64,000 nucleotides of DNA, from positions 124,001 to 188,000 of the forward strand of contig NC_022792.1 of the NCBI RefSeq assembly GCF_000504085.1, written 5' to 3'. The translations under genes were made by a program, and so were the position numbers. Below, piece by piece: positions 1 through 8,171 of the stretch (positions within the stretch are counted from its first letter, which is position 1; each line of letters starts with the position of its first letter). This DNA comes from Pseudothermotoga elfii DSM 9442 = NBRC 107921. Lineage in GTDB: Bacteria; Thermotogota; Thermotogae; Thermotogales; DSM-5069. Under the pieces are notes generated by a model that was given only the letters and a program-made list of their open reading frames with translations, ran no database searches and had not been told where the DNA came from.

Positions 1-1
1 T

Positions 2-1393
2 TACCTGTATGAGGTATCCAAGGAATATTACTTTATTTATGGAACAACTCCGAAATTTAGTTCAAGCGATGTCAAATTTGAAGAAAATTCAAAAGGCTTT
101 ACCTTAACCGTCAAAATGAAAATCCCAGGTATCGTGAGAAAAGATGGAAATGTACTAATTCTTTCTCGCAAGAATTTTTCTGACGAAAAGTTGTTACCAA
201 AGTACTTTGAAGAACAGATTGATGGAAAAATTTTCGAATCGGCATTTCTTCAATCTGAGAAAAATTACCTCGTTACAAAAAGACTAACCACAATAATACT
301 ACCTGAAAATTCAAAAATCGAAGATTTAAAACCTATTTATGCGAAAAAATTTGATGAAAAATGGTTTGTCGATATGGGTGGCGGGACAACTTACAAAGCT
401 CACATAGAGAAGATAGAAAAAGGAGTCATAATAGAGGAAGAAATAAGAACTAGTGCATCTACTCCAAAAAATTTACTTGATGAGAAAAACAACATAGAAA
501 CTCTCAACAACTTGAGAGATTACACGGCATTTCAATTGCTTTTCACCAATGAAAAGATGGAAGAAAAACTCTCTCAACCAGTCGATCATAAAATTAAAAA
601 CGATTTCTCCGGTTCATGGTCCTTCTCAGTCTCCTCAGGTGAATTACTTTCTTATACTTTCACTTACGGAGTTATAAACGTCACTCCGAAAATCACTGTT
701 ACTCTTTCATTTTCTGCATCTTTATTGTGGGAACATCAATGGGTGAGAACTGGCTGGTTTAGCTGGAGTTACAAGTTCAAAAGATTTGAAAGCACGATTA
801 CTTTTTCACCCTCACTGACACCATCAATCACTGTTCAATCGGGTGGATCGGTATCTAAGGAATGGTCCAAGAATTTGTTCTCAAAGGGCAAAACAGTTAC
901 TTTCTACGTCTCGTGCGTACCGGTAATACTCTACATGCAAGCAAAGCTCGATGCTGAAGCAGAGGCATCAATAAGTGCATCTATAGGTTTCACCGCAGCA
1001 GCAACTTTTGGCTTGAATACTTCTCTTTCTATGAAATACCAGAATGGTTGGAGTGCACCTCTCTCTTACAACATTCATTATTCTGGTGTCAGTTTTACAG
1101 CGAGTGCGAAAGCCAATGCGAGTGCAGAAGGAAGGCTACCTTTCACCTTAGCAGCATATGTTTATTATGTGGCTGGTCCTTACGTAAAATTGACGCCATG
1201 GATAAAAGGAGAGACGAATGCATCAGTTGGAAACGCAAATCAAGTTAGTTACAGTATAACTGGTGGTATAAAAGCTGAAGGCGGCGTAGCAATGGCAGGA
1301 TGGTTGAAAAACCTTTGTGGTAACATTCCTTCTTTCAGTTATCAATTCTTTGACTGGAATCGAACACTTGCAAGTGGTACAAAAACATTTTAA
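2..1393 (+). CDS. Beta-rich protein of unknown function, 5' end outside window
   Basis: The reading frame is open to the left edge of the window, so the gene starts upstream; the ATG at 116 is internal, because about 38 codons of good coding sequence precede it in frame. I do not recognise a family. Some 460 residues are visible. The last 270 or so are dominated by alternating Ser/Thr/Val/Ala/aromatic patterns typical of long beta-strands, with small-residue repeats around nt 940-1120 and aromatic residues near nt 740-780. That composition fits an exported, surface-exposed or membrane-associated beta-sheet protein, but the signal peptide region cannot be seen. It is followed by a hairpin and converges on the ABC transporter genes. 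No function is assigned. Confidence 0.75.
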   Translation, partial: YLYEVSKEYYFIYGTTPKFSSSDVKFEENSKGFTLTVKMKIPGIVRKDGNVLILSRKNFSDEKLLPKYFEEQIDGKIFESAFLQSEKNYLVTKRLTTIILPENSKIEDLKPIYAKKFDEKWFVDMGGGTTYKAHIEKIEKGVIIEEEIRTSASTPKNLLDEKNNIETLNNLRDYTAFQLLFTNEKMEEKLSQPVDHKIKNDFSGSWSFSVSSGELLSYTFTYGVINVTPKITVTLSFSASLLWEHQWVRTGWFSWSYKFKRFESTITFSPSLTPSITVQSGGSVSKEWSKNLFSKGKTVTFYVSCVPVILYMQAKLDAEAEASISASIGFTAAATFGLNTSLSMKYQNGWSAPLSYNIHYSGVSFTASAKANASAEGRLPFTLAAYVYYVAGPYVKLTPWIKGETNASVGNANQVSYSITGGIKAEGGVAMAGWLKNLCGNIPSFSYQFFDWNRTLASGTKTF

Positions 1394-1424
1394 TCAATCG
1401 TGAGGCATTTTGCCTCACCGTTGA
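1394..1424. terminator. Hairpin between convergent genes
   Basis: GTGAGGC and GCCTCAC (1400-1406 and 1412-1418) form a perfect 7-bp stem with a 5-nt loop, and TCAA/TTGA on the flanks can extend it. It lies between the stop of the plus-strand gene (1393) and the stop of the minus-strand permease gene (1440), where a bidirectional terminator is expected. There is no long T tract, so termination is inferred from position and stem only. Confidence 0.45.
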
Positions 1425-1439
1425 TATCATCAATAAAAT

Positions 1440-2285
1440 TCAATCTTTTCTTGCAGCAAAAAGCTGAGCTCCAACGAGGAAGTACTTCGTGAGTGTAAAA
1501 AAGAGAATCAACATGGGTATGCTTGCTATTACTGCAGCAGCCATCATAGCACCTTCATTTGTGTATTTTTCAGCAGCAAACTGAGTTATGAAAAGTGGTA
1601 TTGTCTTCTTTTCCGGGCTTTGAACAATCAACAAGGGCCATAACAAATTATCCCACTGTGACCTGAAAGTCAGTATTGCGAGCGTGGCAATCGCAGGTAA
1701 ACTATTCGGCAATACGATTCTCCAGTAGATGCCAAATTCACTTGCACCATCTATTCTTGCAGCATCAAGAAGTTCATCAGGAAATGTGAGCAAATACTGG
1801 CGCATCATGAAAACACCAAAGGCATTCATCAAAAGTGGTACTATAAGTCCAGCATAGCTATCCTGCATCCTCATTTCTGTGACAATCAGATAAAGAGGGA
1901 TCATTATGGCCTCAAATGGTATCATCATTGTACTCAAAATCACAAAAAAGATTATCGTTCTTCCCCTAAACCTGTATTTTGCAAGCCCGAAACCAGTAAG
2001 TGAACAAAGAAAAACTGTTCCCACTGTTGTGAGAGAAGAAACCAAAAATGAATTCCATATACTTCTCAGATACAAATATTTTCCATCGTTGCCTCTTATA
2101 GCCTGCCAGTAATTTTGCCACTGAAATTCTTTGCTGAACCATGGATATGGTACCTGCATTATATCTCTCGAGGGCATGAACGACGCAGTAAACATAAAAA
2201 CCAGCGGAATCAATATGAAGATTGCAAAACCTATTAAAAAAATCCATATAAAAATATCGATTATGGCCGATGCTATTCTGCTCAT
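1440..2285 (-). CDS. Sugar ABC transporter permease, MalG type
   Basis: The 281-residue integral membrane protein is the second permease of a carbohydrate ABC importer (CUT1 type). An N-terminal membrane segment is followed by the usual permease core. The EAA loop that docks the ATPase is visible around residues 185-210, with an AARIDGAS core and LPNSLPAI just after. It is the last gene of a minus-strand operon, 11 nt downstream of the MalF-type permease. No ATP-binding subunit is encoded nearby; CUT1 importers often share one encoded elsewhere. The substrate cannot be deduced from the sequence. Confidence 0.9.
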   Translation of the reverse strand: MSRIASAIIDIFIWIFLIGFAIFILIPLVFMFTASFMPSRDIMQVPYPWFSKEFQWQNYWQAIRGNDGKYLYLRSIWNSFLVSSLTTVGTVFLCSLTGFGLAKYRFRGRTIIFFVILSTMMIPFEAIMIPLYLIVTEMRMQDSYAGLIVPLLMNAFGVFMMRQYLLTFPDELLDAARIDGASEFGIYWRIVLPNSLPAIATLAILTFRSQWDNLLWPLLIVQSPEKKTIPLFITQFAAEKYTNEGAMMAAAVIASIPMLILFFTLTKYFLVGAQLFAARKD

Positions 2286-2296
2286 ATAACCACACC

Positions 2297-3190
2297 TCAG
2301 TAAGAAACATCTTCTGATTTTGAAATCTTAAATTGCAGGTAAGTAAAAAACATAATTATGAGAAATAAAATCACACTCATTGCACTTGCCCTTCCTATTC
2401 TGTGATCTCTTATAGCCGTGTTATAAATGTTAAGTGTGATAACATCAATAGGCTTGATTGGCGCTCCGCCCTGAACAAACAAATACTGTGTGCTGAATGT
2501 CCTCAAACACTGAATCAACGACATCACAGATACAAGCAACGTTGTAGGTTTCAAAAGCGGAAAAGTGATATAGAAAAAATCCTGCCATTTACTTGCTCCA
2601 TCAATCGTAGCAGCCTCATGAATTGATTTTGGGATACTTGCCATCCCCGCAACAAATATCACGGTGAAATAGCCTACATATTTCCAAAAATAAACAATAA
2701 TTGTAGCCAGCCTGAGCATGTTTTCGTTCGCAAGCCATCGATAATCCACGCCATCAGTAGAAAAAACAAAGTTTAAAAATTGATTCGATAACCCCCTTGG
2801 ATCGAATATCAAAAGCCATATCGTAGCAGCAACCACAGAAGATAATACTGCCGGTGAATAATAAGCCATTTGCAAAAATTTCTGAAATCTCTTTCTTGTC
2901 ATTATTAACGCCGCAAGAAATAAGCTGAAAGTAAGCATGGGCACAAATGTTCCAAAAGCAAATATAGCCGTTGCTTTCACAGAGTTCCAAAAAGATTCCG
3001 ATGTAAACAAATACAAATAATTTCCAAGGCCGACAAATTTCGGGGGCTTTAACGATAACAATTCTTTCCTGAAAAAACTCATCCAGAATGCGTTAATCAT
3101 TGGATAAAAATTAAAGATTGCAAAAAAAATTATTGCCGGGACAGTGAAAATGAAACCCCAAGTAGCCTTTTTTCGTTCCAAAACTCTCAC
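2297..3190 (-). CDS. Sugar ABC transporter permease, MalF type
   Basis: The 297-residue protein has six predicted membrane segments and an EAA loop around residues 190-215 (EAATIDGAS, then FPLLKPT), which makes it the MalF-like half of a CUT1 importer. It lies between the binding-protein gene upstream and the MalG-like permease downstream. A stable hairpin separates it from the binding-protein gene, which probably allows the abundant binding protein to be made in excess. The predicted start follows a GAGGTGAG ribosome binding site. Confidence 0.9.
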   Translation of the reverse strand: MRVLERKKATWGFIFTVPAIIFFAIFNFYPMINAFWMSFFRKELLSLKPPKFVGLGNYLYLFTSESFWNSVKATAIFAFGTFVPMLTFSLFLAALIMTRKRFQKFLQMAYYSPAVLSSVVAATIWLLIFDPRGLSNQFLNFVFSTDGVDYRWLANENMLRLATIIVYFWKYVGYFTVIFVAGMASIPKSIHEAATIDGASKWQDFFYITFPLLKPTTLLVSVMSLIQCLRTFSTQYLFVQGGAPIKPIDVITLNIYNTAIRDHRIGRASAMSVILFLIIMFFTYLQFKISKSEDVSY

Positions 3191-3199
3191 CTCAGTGAA

Positions 3200-3222
3200 A
3201 AGGTGGGCAGTGAGCCCACCTT
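3200..3222 (-). terminator. Intra-operon hairpin after binding-protein gene
   Basis: On the minus strand AAGGTGGGC, loop TCACT, GCCCACCTT forms a perfect 9-bp stem followed only by TTTTC. It sits in the 35-nt gap between the binding protein and the first permease gene. The short T run suggests a partial terminator or a 3'-end-stabilising hairpin rather than a full stop. Confidence 0.5.
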
Positions 3223-3225
3223 AAA

Positions 3226-4491
3226 TCAATCTTCTTTTAAAAGTTCATTTGCTTTTCGCTTGAGAGTTTTAAGAGCATCTTCGGCAGTTGTATTTGTAAG
3301 CATGACAGATTCAACAGCTTCTCTGATAAGCTGTTCAAATTGTGGTCCTTTCGGATGAAGTGGAACTATATGGGATTTTTCCATATCTTCAAGGAAAACC
3401 TTCGCATAGGGGTAATTTTTAAACACATCTGATTCAATCAAATCTCTCCTTGGTTGAATTAATCCGACATTAAGTAAATAATCTTGTGGATGGCTCAGCA
3501 TGAAATTTACAAATTTCCAGGCCCACTCCTGTTTTTCTCTGGAACTTTCCGCATTAACCATGTAATAATGACCATAATAGTTGCATCTCACTTCTCTAAC
3601 AGCGTTTTCGAAAACAGGGAACGGAACTACCATCCATTCATTCGAGTTATAAAACTCGGGGTTTTCAGCCCTGATTCTATCAATTTGATATAAACCTGAT
3701 AGACACATGGCAACGGTATTGTTATCTTTGTTGAATTCCTTTCTGGCAGGTGTGTAAGTAGGAGAACCCAGATTCTTTCCATTTGGTCCCCATTGTTTCA
3801 TAAAATTCAAAGCCCTCAACCACGCTTCATCATTGATAATCGCTTCTTTTCCATCGTCACTGAACAGAAAACCGCCGAGTTGCTCAACCATTGGCAGAAA
3901 GAAAGTCAAGTAATAAGGATAACGAAAATCGAAACCTCTTCTTTTGATTATTTGCCCTTCTTTAATGACAATTTTTTCACTAACCTGAACCATTTCCTCC
4001 CAGGTCTTTGGATAATCTTTTTCAGGATCTAAACCAACTTCTTTGAAATATTTTTTGTTGATAAACACACACCAATTTGTCAACTCGAGTGGTAGACCAT
4101 AAATCTTATTTTCATAGGTGACAGCATCGAAGGTTCCCTCAATGTACATATTCTTGAGTTCATCGTAATTTTCAAGGCCTATTGCTTTCAAATTAATTGG
4201 TGCAACTCTGCCATTGACAATGTAAGGAAAGGCATCCTGGATCTCCATATTGAATATATCAGGCCCTTTTCGAGCTGCGAAAGCTGTTAGAACAACTTCC
4301 CGGATCTTTGCTGATGGATAAGTCACACGTGTAATTTTCACATCTGGATACATTTGTTCAAATTGTTGAATATACTTTTCCTCAAGAGGAGTTCTGTTGG
4401 GATCTTCATGCGTCCAGAAAACTATTTCAATCTTTGCTGCAAACGAGAGAATAAAAACCGTACTCAAAACAAAAATTAAGAACTTTCTCAC
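3226..4491 (-). CDS. Extracellular sugar-binding protein of ABC importer
   Basis: The 421-residue family-1 extracellular solute-binding protein is the first gene of the transporter operon. An N-terminal signal peptide (hydrophobic residues 4-18, ending in an AAKIE-like cleavage region) leads into a mature domain that opens with the typical VFWTHEDPN and TPLEEKYIQQFE pattern. It would capture a sugar or oligosaccharide outside the membrane and deliver it to the two permeases. The start is GTG, preceded by a GGGGTGGTG ribosome binding site. The substrate is unknown. The divergent neighbour is a dipeptidase, which does not help define it. Confidence 0.9.
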   Translation of the reverse strand: MRKFLIFVLSTVFILSFAAKIEIVFWTHEDPNRTPLEEKYIQQFEQMYPDVKITRVTYPSAKIREVVLTAFAARKGPDIFNMEIQDAFPYIVNGRVAPINLKAIGLENYDELKNMYIEGTFDAVTYENKIYGLPLELTNWCVFINKKYFKEVGLDPEKDYPKTWEEMVQVSEKIVIKEGQIIKRRGFDFRYPYYLTFFLPMVEQLGGFLFSDDGKEAIINDEAWLRALNFMKQWGPNGKNLGSPTYTPARKEFNKDNNTVAMCLSGLYQIDRIRAENPEFYNSNEWMVVPFPVFENAVREVRCNYYGHYYMVNAESSREKQEWAWKFVNFMLSHPQDYLLNVGLIQPRRDLIESDVFKNYPYAKVFLEDMEKSHIVPLHPKGPQFEQLIREAVESVMLTNTTAEDALKTLKRKANELLKED

Positions 4492-4513
4492 TTTACACCA
4501 CCCCTAATCAGAA

Positions 4514-4519
4514 ATTATA
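4514..4519 (-). promoter_or_regulatory. Candidate -10 element for the ABC transporter operon
   Basis: A perfect TATAAT on the minus strand lies about 22 nt upstream of the GTG start of the binding-protein gene, just upstream of its ribosome binding site. No good -35 hexamer is seen at the normal distance, so the call rests on the -10 alone. Confidence 0.35.
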
Positions 4520-4603
4520 CAACTTTCAACAATTCAAATTGGTAACATATGAAGATTCAAATAGTGCATAATATTACTAACAACATCAAAGAAGGTGAGA
4601 CAG

Positions 4604-5560
4604 GTGAAAGTATTCGATGGCCATTCAGATATCTGGTACGATGCCTTTTTGAAAAATCATCACAAAGAAAATATCCTGTTGTCATATCATATTCCAAGAT
4701 TGAAAGCAGGAAATATATGCGGAGTAAATGCCGCAGTATGGACAAACCCAAAAAGTGAAAATCCAATGGAGAAATTTATGCAAATGATTGCTATCAGATC
4801 AAAATATATGAGAGAAACAGAGAACAACGAATTGATTTTTGCAGAAAACGGGTTGCAAATCAACAAAGCTATAAAAAGTGAAAAAATTTTTGTTATCTCA
4901 AGTATAGAAGGGCTTATTGGTATTGGAAACAATATAGATTTCATAGCGACACTGTACGATCTGGGGTTCAGGGTAATCAGCCTCACATGGAATGAAGCAA
5001 ATACACTTGCAGCAGGTTGTGGCTGTAATGATGACTCGAAAGGCTTAAGCGATCTTGGCAGACAAGCAGTCAAAATCATTGAAAATATAAAAATTGTTCT
5101 TGATGTATCTCATTTGAGTGAAAAAAGTTTCTGGGATGTTGTAAAAATCGCTCAGAAACCTTTTATTGCGACTCATTCGAACGCATATTCTCTGTGCCCT
5201 GTTCCACGAAATTTAAAAGACGATCAAATCAACGCAATAGCAGAATCAGGTGGTTTGATAGGTATCAGCGCACTTCCACAAATTGTGGATCGTGAAAATC
5301 CAAGCTTAGAAAAAGTAATCAAACATATAATCTATGTTACCAATTTGATCGGTGTTGACCACATCTGCCTTGGTTTTGATTTCTTTGATTACCTTACAAC
5401 AGACAATATTATTCAAAATCAAAAACAAACAACAGGGCTGGAAGACGTTACAAAAGTACCAACCCTGATCGAATGCCTTAAAAAGAGTGGTTTTGATGAA
5501 AAAGACATAGAAAAAATAGCTTTGCTCAATTTTCTCAATTTTTTACAAAAAATGATCTGA
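4604..5560 (+). CDS. Membrane dipeptidase-like protein, peptidase family M19
   Basis: The 318-residue protein matches the renal dipeptidase family, binuclear zinc enzymes that hydrolyse dipeptides. The first metal ligands are in the N-terminal DGHSD motif. The bridging Glu is in the SSIEGLIG segment near residue 105, and further histidines are in DVSH and ATHSNAYS, the latter followed by the family's NLKDDQ-type helix. The frame is open from a GTG at 4595, but the GTG at 4604 is a better start because AAGGTGAG then lies at normal spacing and the protein begins right before the DGHSD motif. It converges with the next gene, only 2 nt between the stops. Some family members prefer D-amino-acid dipeptides; specificity cannot be read here. 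Confidence 0.88.
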   Translation: MKVFDGHSDIWYDAFLKNHHKENILLSYHIPRLKAGNICGVNAAVWTNPKSENPMEKFMQMIAIRSKYMRETENNELIFAENGLQINKAIKSEKIFVISSIEGLIGIGNNIDFIATLYDLGFRVISLTWNEANTLAAGCGCNDDSKGLSDLGRQAVKIIENIKIVLDVSHLSEKSFWDVVKIAQKPFIATHSNAYSLCPVPRNLKDDQINAIAESGGLIGISALPQIVDRENPSLEKVIKHIIYVTNLIGVDHICLGFDFFDYLTTDNIIQNQKQTTGLEDVTKVPTLIECLKKSGFDEKDIEKIALLNFLNFLQKMI

Positions 5561-5562
5561 AT

Positions 5563-6333
5563 TCAACCACCGGCAACCATGGCGATGAATCTATCCGGCA
5601 AAAGTTTTTTACCAATAAAGGTGATAAATTTATTTTTCATACCAGGGGTGTATACAACTGAGCCTTTCTCAAAAGCTTTAAGCGTACCAGCGACAACTTC
5701 ATCTGGTTGCATGCGAGAACCAAATTTTTGCAAACTTTGATTCTTAAAAGCTCTTTCAAAAAATCTTGTCTCTGTTGGTCCTGGGGAAACACACAAGACA
5801 TGAACATTGTACTTTCTTAATTCAGCCCACAATCCAAGTGAGAAATTATATACATAAGCCTTTGTTGCAGCATAAGCACTGAAATAAGGTAATGGTATGT
5901 GCCCGGCAACTGAAGCAATATTTATAATTCCACCAAATTTTCTTGCAATCATTTCCTTAGAAAAAATATGGCTAAGGCTGGTCAGAGCCTTGATATTAAC
6001 CTCAATCATCTTTTCAATTTCGCTTAGTTCAAGTTTAGTAAACTCTCCATAAAGGCCAAAACCAGCGTTATTAATCAGAAGATCAACCTGATATTTTGAA
6101 AGATCCACAACCAGAGATTTAACATTCTCTTGCTGTGAAAGGTCAGCCGTATAGCTGATGATTTCTACATTCGAAGATTTTTTCACAGTTTCGACAGTTT
6201 GTATCAATCTTTCTTCATTTCTCCCAATTGCAATTATATTGAGCCCTTTTTTTGAAAGCTGAACAGCGAATTCTTTACCAATTCCTGATGAAGCACCTGT
6301 GATCAAAGCCCATTTGAAATCTGTTAAACTCAT
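5563..6333 (-). CDS. Short-chain dehydrogenase/reductase
   Basis: The 256-residue classical SDR has the NAD(P)-binding TGASSGIG motif near the N-terminus, NNAG in the middle, a catalytic Ser (ASVAG) and the YxxxK pair in AYAATKA. The C-terminal part resembles DltE/YqjQ-like reductases, which act on lipids or small carbonyl compounds, but the substrate is not known. The frame extends upstream to 6363, overlapping pyrBI. The ATG at 6333 is chosen because AGGAGTGGTG lies 8 nt before it. It is 17 nt downstream of pyrBI and probably cotranscribed with it; a metabolic link to pyrimidine synthesis is not evident. Confidence 0.88.
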   Translation of the reverse strand: MSLTDFKWALITGASSGIGKEFAVQLSKKGLNIIAIGRNEERLIQTVETVKKSSNVEIISYTADLSQQENVKSLVVDLSKYQVDLLINNAGFGLYGEFTKLELSEIEKMIEVNIKALTSLSHIFSKEMIARKFGGIINIASVAGHIPLPYFSAYAATKAYVYNFSLGLWAELRKYNVHVLCVSPGPTETRFFERAFKNQSLQKFGSRMQPDEVVAGTLKAFEKGSVVYTPGMKNKFITFIGKKLLPDRFIAMVAGG

Positions 6334-6350
6334 AATCACCACTCCTGTTA

Positions 6351-7925
6351 TCAAATTACCCATATTTCACTGTATTCATGTGGTGTTTCACAGTACTCAC
6401 AGACTAACCTGTCATCAATTCTTATAAATGAAGCACCAACATTTTCGCCATTCTTCGGATGAGTTATACAGTTTTCATTTTTACATCTAATTTCATCAAA
6501 ATTGTATATCTTAGGAGGTAATTTTATTCTATATTTTTCCTTTACAGAAGCGCCTTTTATGATATTAACAGTTGTATTCGGTGCAATTGCGGCAAGTTTT
6601 TTGATCTCTTTTTTGCTCAGATATCTGTCTGGTAAACTTATGTAACCTTTATAACTTCCATCGGCAGATTTAAAAATACCATCGGCACTATCACAATCAT
6701 GAAGCTTTAGAATTTTCCTGATCTTCACTATTGTATTGAAAATTTCCTCGGTGCTCTTTCCTTTTGATATATGGTCTATAACAGTTCCATTTTCGATGGG
6801 TTTGATTCCACGTTTTCCTTCTTTTGCAACACCTTTTGTCCCATGAACTATTTGGGTAGGTATTATGAATTCATACTCATCTTCTTCTTTCTGGAATGTT
6901 ATTGACTGGTCGCGTTCCATTTCGACAGCCCCACCAAGCAGCGACAACAAAACAACTCTCACCCAGAAACCATTCCTTGCTTGAATTTCCCAACCATTGA
7001 GAGGTAGCTCATCCAGAAAGGTGGGGATTTCTGGATCAATCTTGGGCCTGGGCAAAGGATGGTAGAATTTTGTCCCCTCTTTCACTTTGTCGAGCATATC
7101 TTTTCTGAAAGTTACAGCTTTTCTCAAGATATGCTCTTTTTCAAGAATATCCTCTCCCATTCTCTCAAGCTGTAATCTTGTAAAATACCATATTTTTGCG
7201 ACATCTTTATTTGAGAGATACTCGTCTATCGATGAAAATTTTCTCACCTCAAAACCGTTTGATTTCATTTTTTCGATATAATGCTGTGGCATTTGAATCT
7301 GCTGCGGAGCAATCAGATCGACCTCAACATTTTTGAAAATCTTCAAACCATCCACTTTTGAATGAACTGTTCTGCCGTGCAATAAATCTCCTATTAGAGC
7401 AATCCTGATATGCGAATTATCAAAGTTATTTTGTTCAAGAAAAGTGAATTCATCTAACAGTTCCTGCGTTGGATGTTCATGTTTCCCATCACCACCATTT
7501 ATGAAAGCAGGTCTCTCTATACCATGCCTTTGTGCAAACTCACCCACTTTTCTTTCCAGAAGTCGTGGAACACCTTCAAGCCTTGTTCTGACAACAAAAA
7601 TCGAATAAATTCCATAACCTGTTAGCATATTGAATGTATCGACATAGCTCTCATTCTTGTTGAAGGATGAATGCTCAGCATCGAAGATGTTAACTCTTGC
7701 GTTTTTATGAAATTTCGCTGCATTTATAAATGACTCTTTTGTTCTCGTACTCGGTTCGACAAAAACGATGTAAATATTCACATCTCCTTTGATCTGAAAT
7801 TCACTCATATCCTCCCTATTAAGCCATTTCTGTTTCAGTTCTTTTGTTTTCTGATAGAGAAATAACTGCTCATCGATAGTAAAATCCCTGATCAACGCGA
7901 GAGTTCTTCCACGAAAACTCCTCAT
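6351..7925 (-). CDS. pyrBI: Aspartate carbamoyltransferase, catalytic-regulatory fusion
   Basis: The 524-residue protein joins the catalytic and regulatory chains of aspartate transcarbamoylase, which makes N-carbamoyl-L-aspartate in pyrimidine synthesis. The catalytic half (about 1-345) has STRTKESF for carbamoyl phosphate, HPTQEL, and HPLPR near residue 300. The regulatory half (about 350-524) shows GTVIDHI, the nucleotide-binding region, APNTTVNII, and four zinc cysteines C481, C486, C509 and C512 with the same spacing as E. coli PyrI. A PyrB-PyrI fusion is known in Thermotoga. The start has a GGGAGGTG ribosome binding site that lies inside an upstream leader ORF; the leader stop and this ATG are one nucleotide apart. 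An attenuator-like terminator directly precedes the gene. Confidence 0.96.
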   Translation of the reverse strand: MRSFRGRTLALIRDFTIDEQLFLYQKTKELKQKWLNREDMSEFQIKGDVNIYIVFVEPSTRTKESFINAAKFHKNARVNIFDAEHSSFNKNESYVDTFNMLTGYGIYSIFVVRTRLEGVPRLLERKVGEFAQRHGIERPAFINGGDGKHEHPTQELLDEFTFLEQNNFDNSHIRIALIGDLLHGRTVHSKVDGLKIFKNVEVDLIAPQQIQMPQHYIEKMKSNGFEVRKFSSIDEYLSNKDVAKIWYFTRLQLERMGEDILEKEHILRKAVTFRKDMLDKVKEGTKFYHPLPRPKIDPEIPTFLDELPLNGWEIQARNGFWVRVVLLSLLGGAVEMERDQSITFQKEEDEYEFIIPTQIVHGTKGVAKEGKRGIKPIENGTVIDHISKGKSTEEIFNTIVKIRKILKLHDCDSADGIFKSADGSYKGYISLPDRYLSKKEIKKLAAIAPNTTVNIIKGASVKEKYRIKLPPKIYNFDEIRCKNENCITHPKNGENVGASFIRIDDRLVCEYCETPHEYSEIWVI

Positions 7926-7926
7926 T

Positions 7927-8043
7927 TTAACACCTCCCTGAAAAATAAAAAAGGTCAGCTATTGCTGACCTTCTATAAATATTCAGATTTAAAAAACAAA
8001 AATATTCTTGCTGTGGCAAACATACCAATACTAACGAAAACAT
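7927..8043 (-). CDS. Putative leader peptide of pyrBI
   Basis: A short ORF runs from ATG 8043 (38 residues; an alternative ATG at 8049 gives 40) through the terminator hairpin and stops with TAA one nucleotide before the pyrBI ATG. GCGGGG lies 6 nt before the 8043 start. The peptide is rich in Phe, Leu and Tyr because its middle is encoded by a U-rich mRNA stretch (about 7988-8007). The E. coli pyrBI leader peptide (44 residues) has the same arrangement: it is translated across the attenuator and ends near pyrB. Its role here would be ribosome-coupled control of termination; the sequence of the peptide itself may not matter. This is inference from layout, not homology. Confidence 0.5.
   Translation of the reverse strand: MFSLVLVCLPQQEYFCFLNLNIYRRSAIADLFYFSGRC
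7941..7972 (-). terminator. Rho-independent attenuator before pyrBI
   Basis: On the minus strand AAGGTCAGC, loop AATA, GCTGACCTT makes a perfect 9-bp stem (7951-7959 with 7964-7972), followed directly by TTTTATTTTT. It lies between the promoter and pyrBI and ends about 16 nt before the pyrBI ATG, so any transcript of pyrBI must read through it. No gene upstream on this strand needs a terminator, which marks it as an attenuator. Confidence 0.75.
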
Positions 8044-8080
8044 ATTCATCCCCGCTTTTATTAACCGATTATCTTCATTT

Positions 8081-8109
8081 ATGTTATCACAACATGTGAA
8101 ATCGTCCAA
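8081..8109 (-). promoter_or_regulatory. Candidate promoter of pyrBI
   Basis: On the minus strand TTGGAC (8109-8104), a 17-nt spacer, then TAACAT (8086-8081) preceded by TGA, which gives an extended -10 (TGnTAACAT). Transcription would start near 8074, giving a leader of about 150 nt and a 5' UTR of about 30 nt before the leader peptide. A second TTGACA at 8144-8139 lacks a good -10. Confidence 0.5.
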
Positions 8110-8118
8110 GTATTTGCC

Positions 8119-8127
8119 TGATACAAT
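8119..8127 (+). promoter_or_regulatory. Candidate extended -10 promoter of ABC-F gene
   Basis: TGATACAAT is an extended -10 element (TG, one base, TACAAT) about 45 nt before the ABC-F start. No convincing -35 hexamer is present. It is divergent from the pyrBI promoter in the same short spacer. Confidence 0.4.
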
Positions 8128-8171
8128 CCATGTTAAAATGTCAATGAAGCAAATCGTAAGAAGGTGTCTCA

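Noticed and set aside
4687-5079. Minus-strand open frame opposite the dipeptidase
   Set aside because: The dipeptidase motifs lie on the plus strand and the antisense frame has no ribosome binding site or family.
6351-7925. PyrB-PyrI fusion as a novel architecture
   Set aside because: This fusion is already known in Thermotoga.
7926-8074. PyrR-type RNA-binding attenuator
   Set aside because: I could not find the conserved PyrR anti-antiterminator loop sequence in the leader.
8122-8144. TTGACA on the minus strand as the pyrBI -35
   Set aside because: The hexamer is perfect but no acceptable -10 lies at 16-18 nt; the downstream extended -10 pair fits better.
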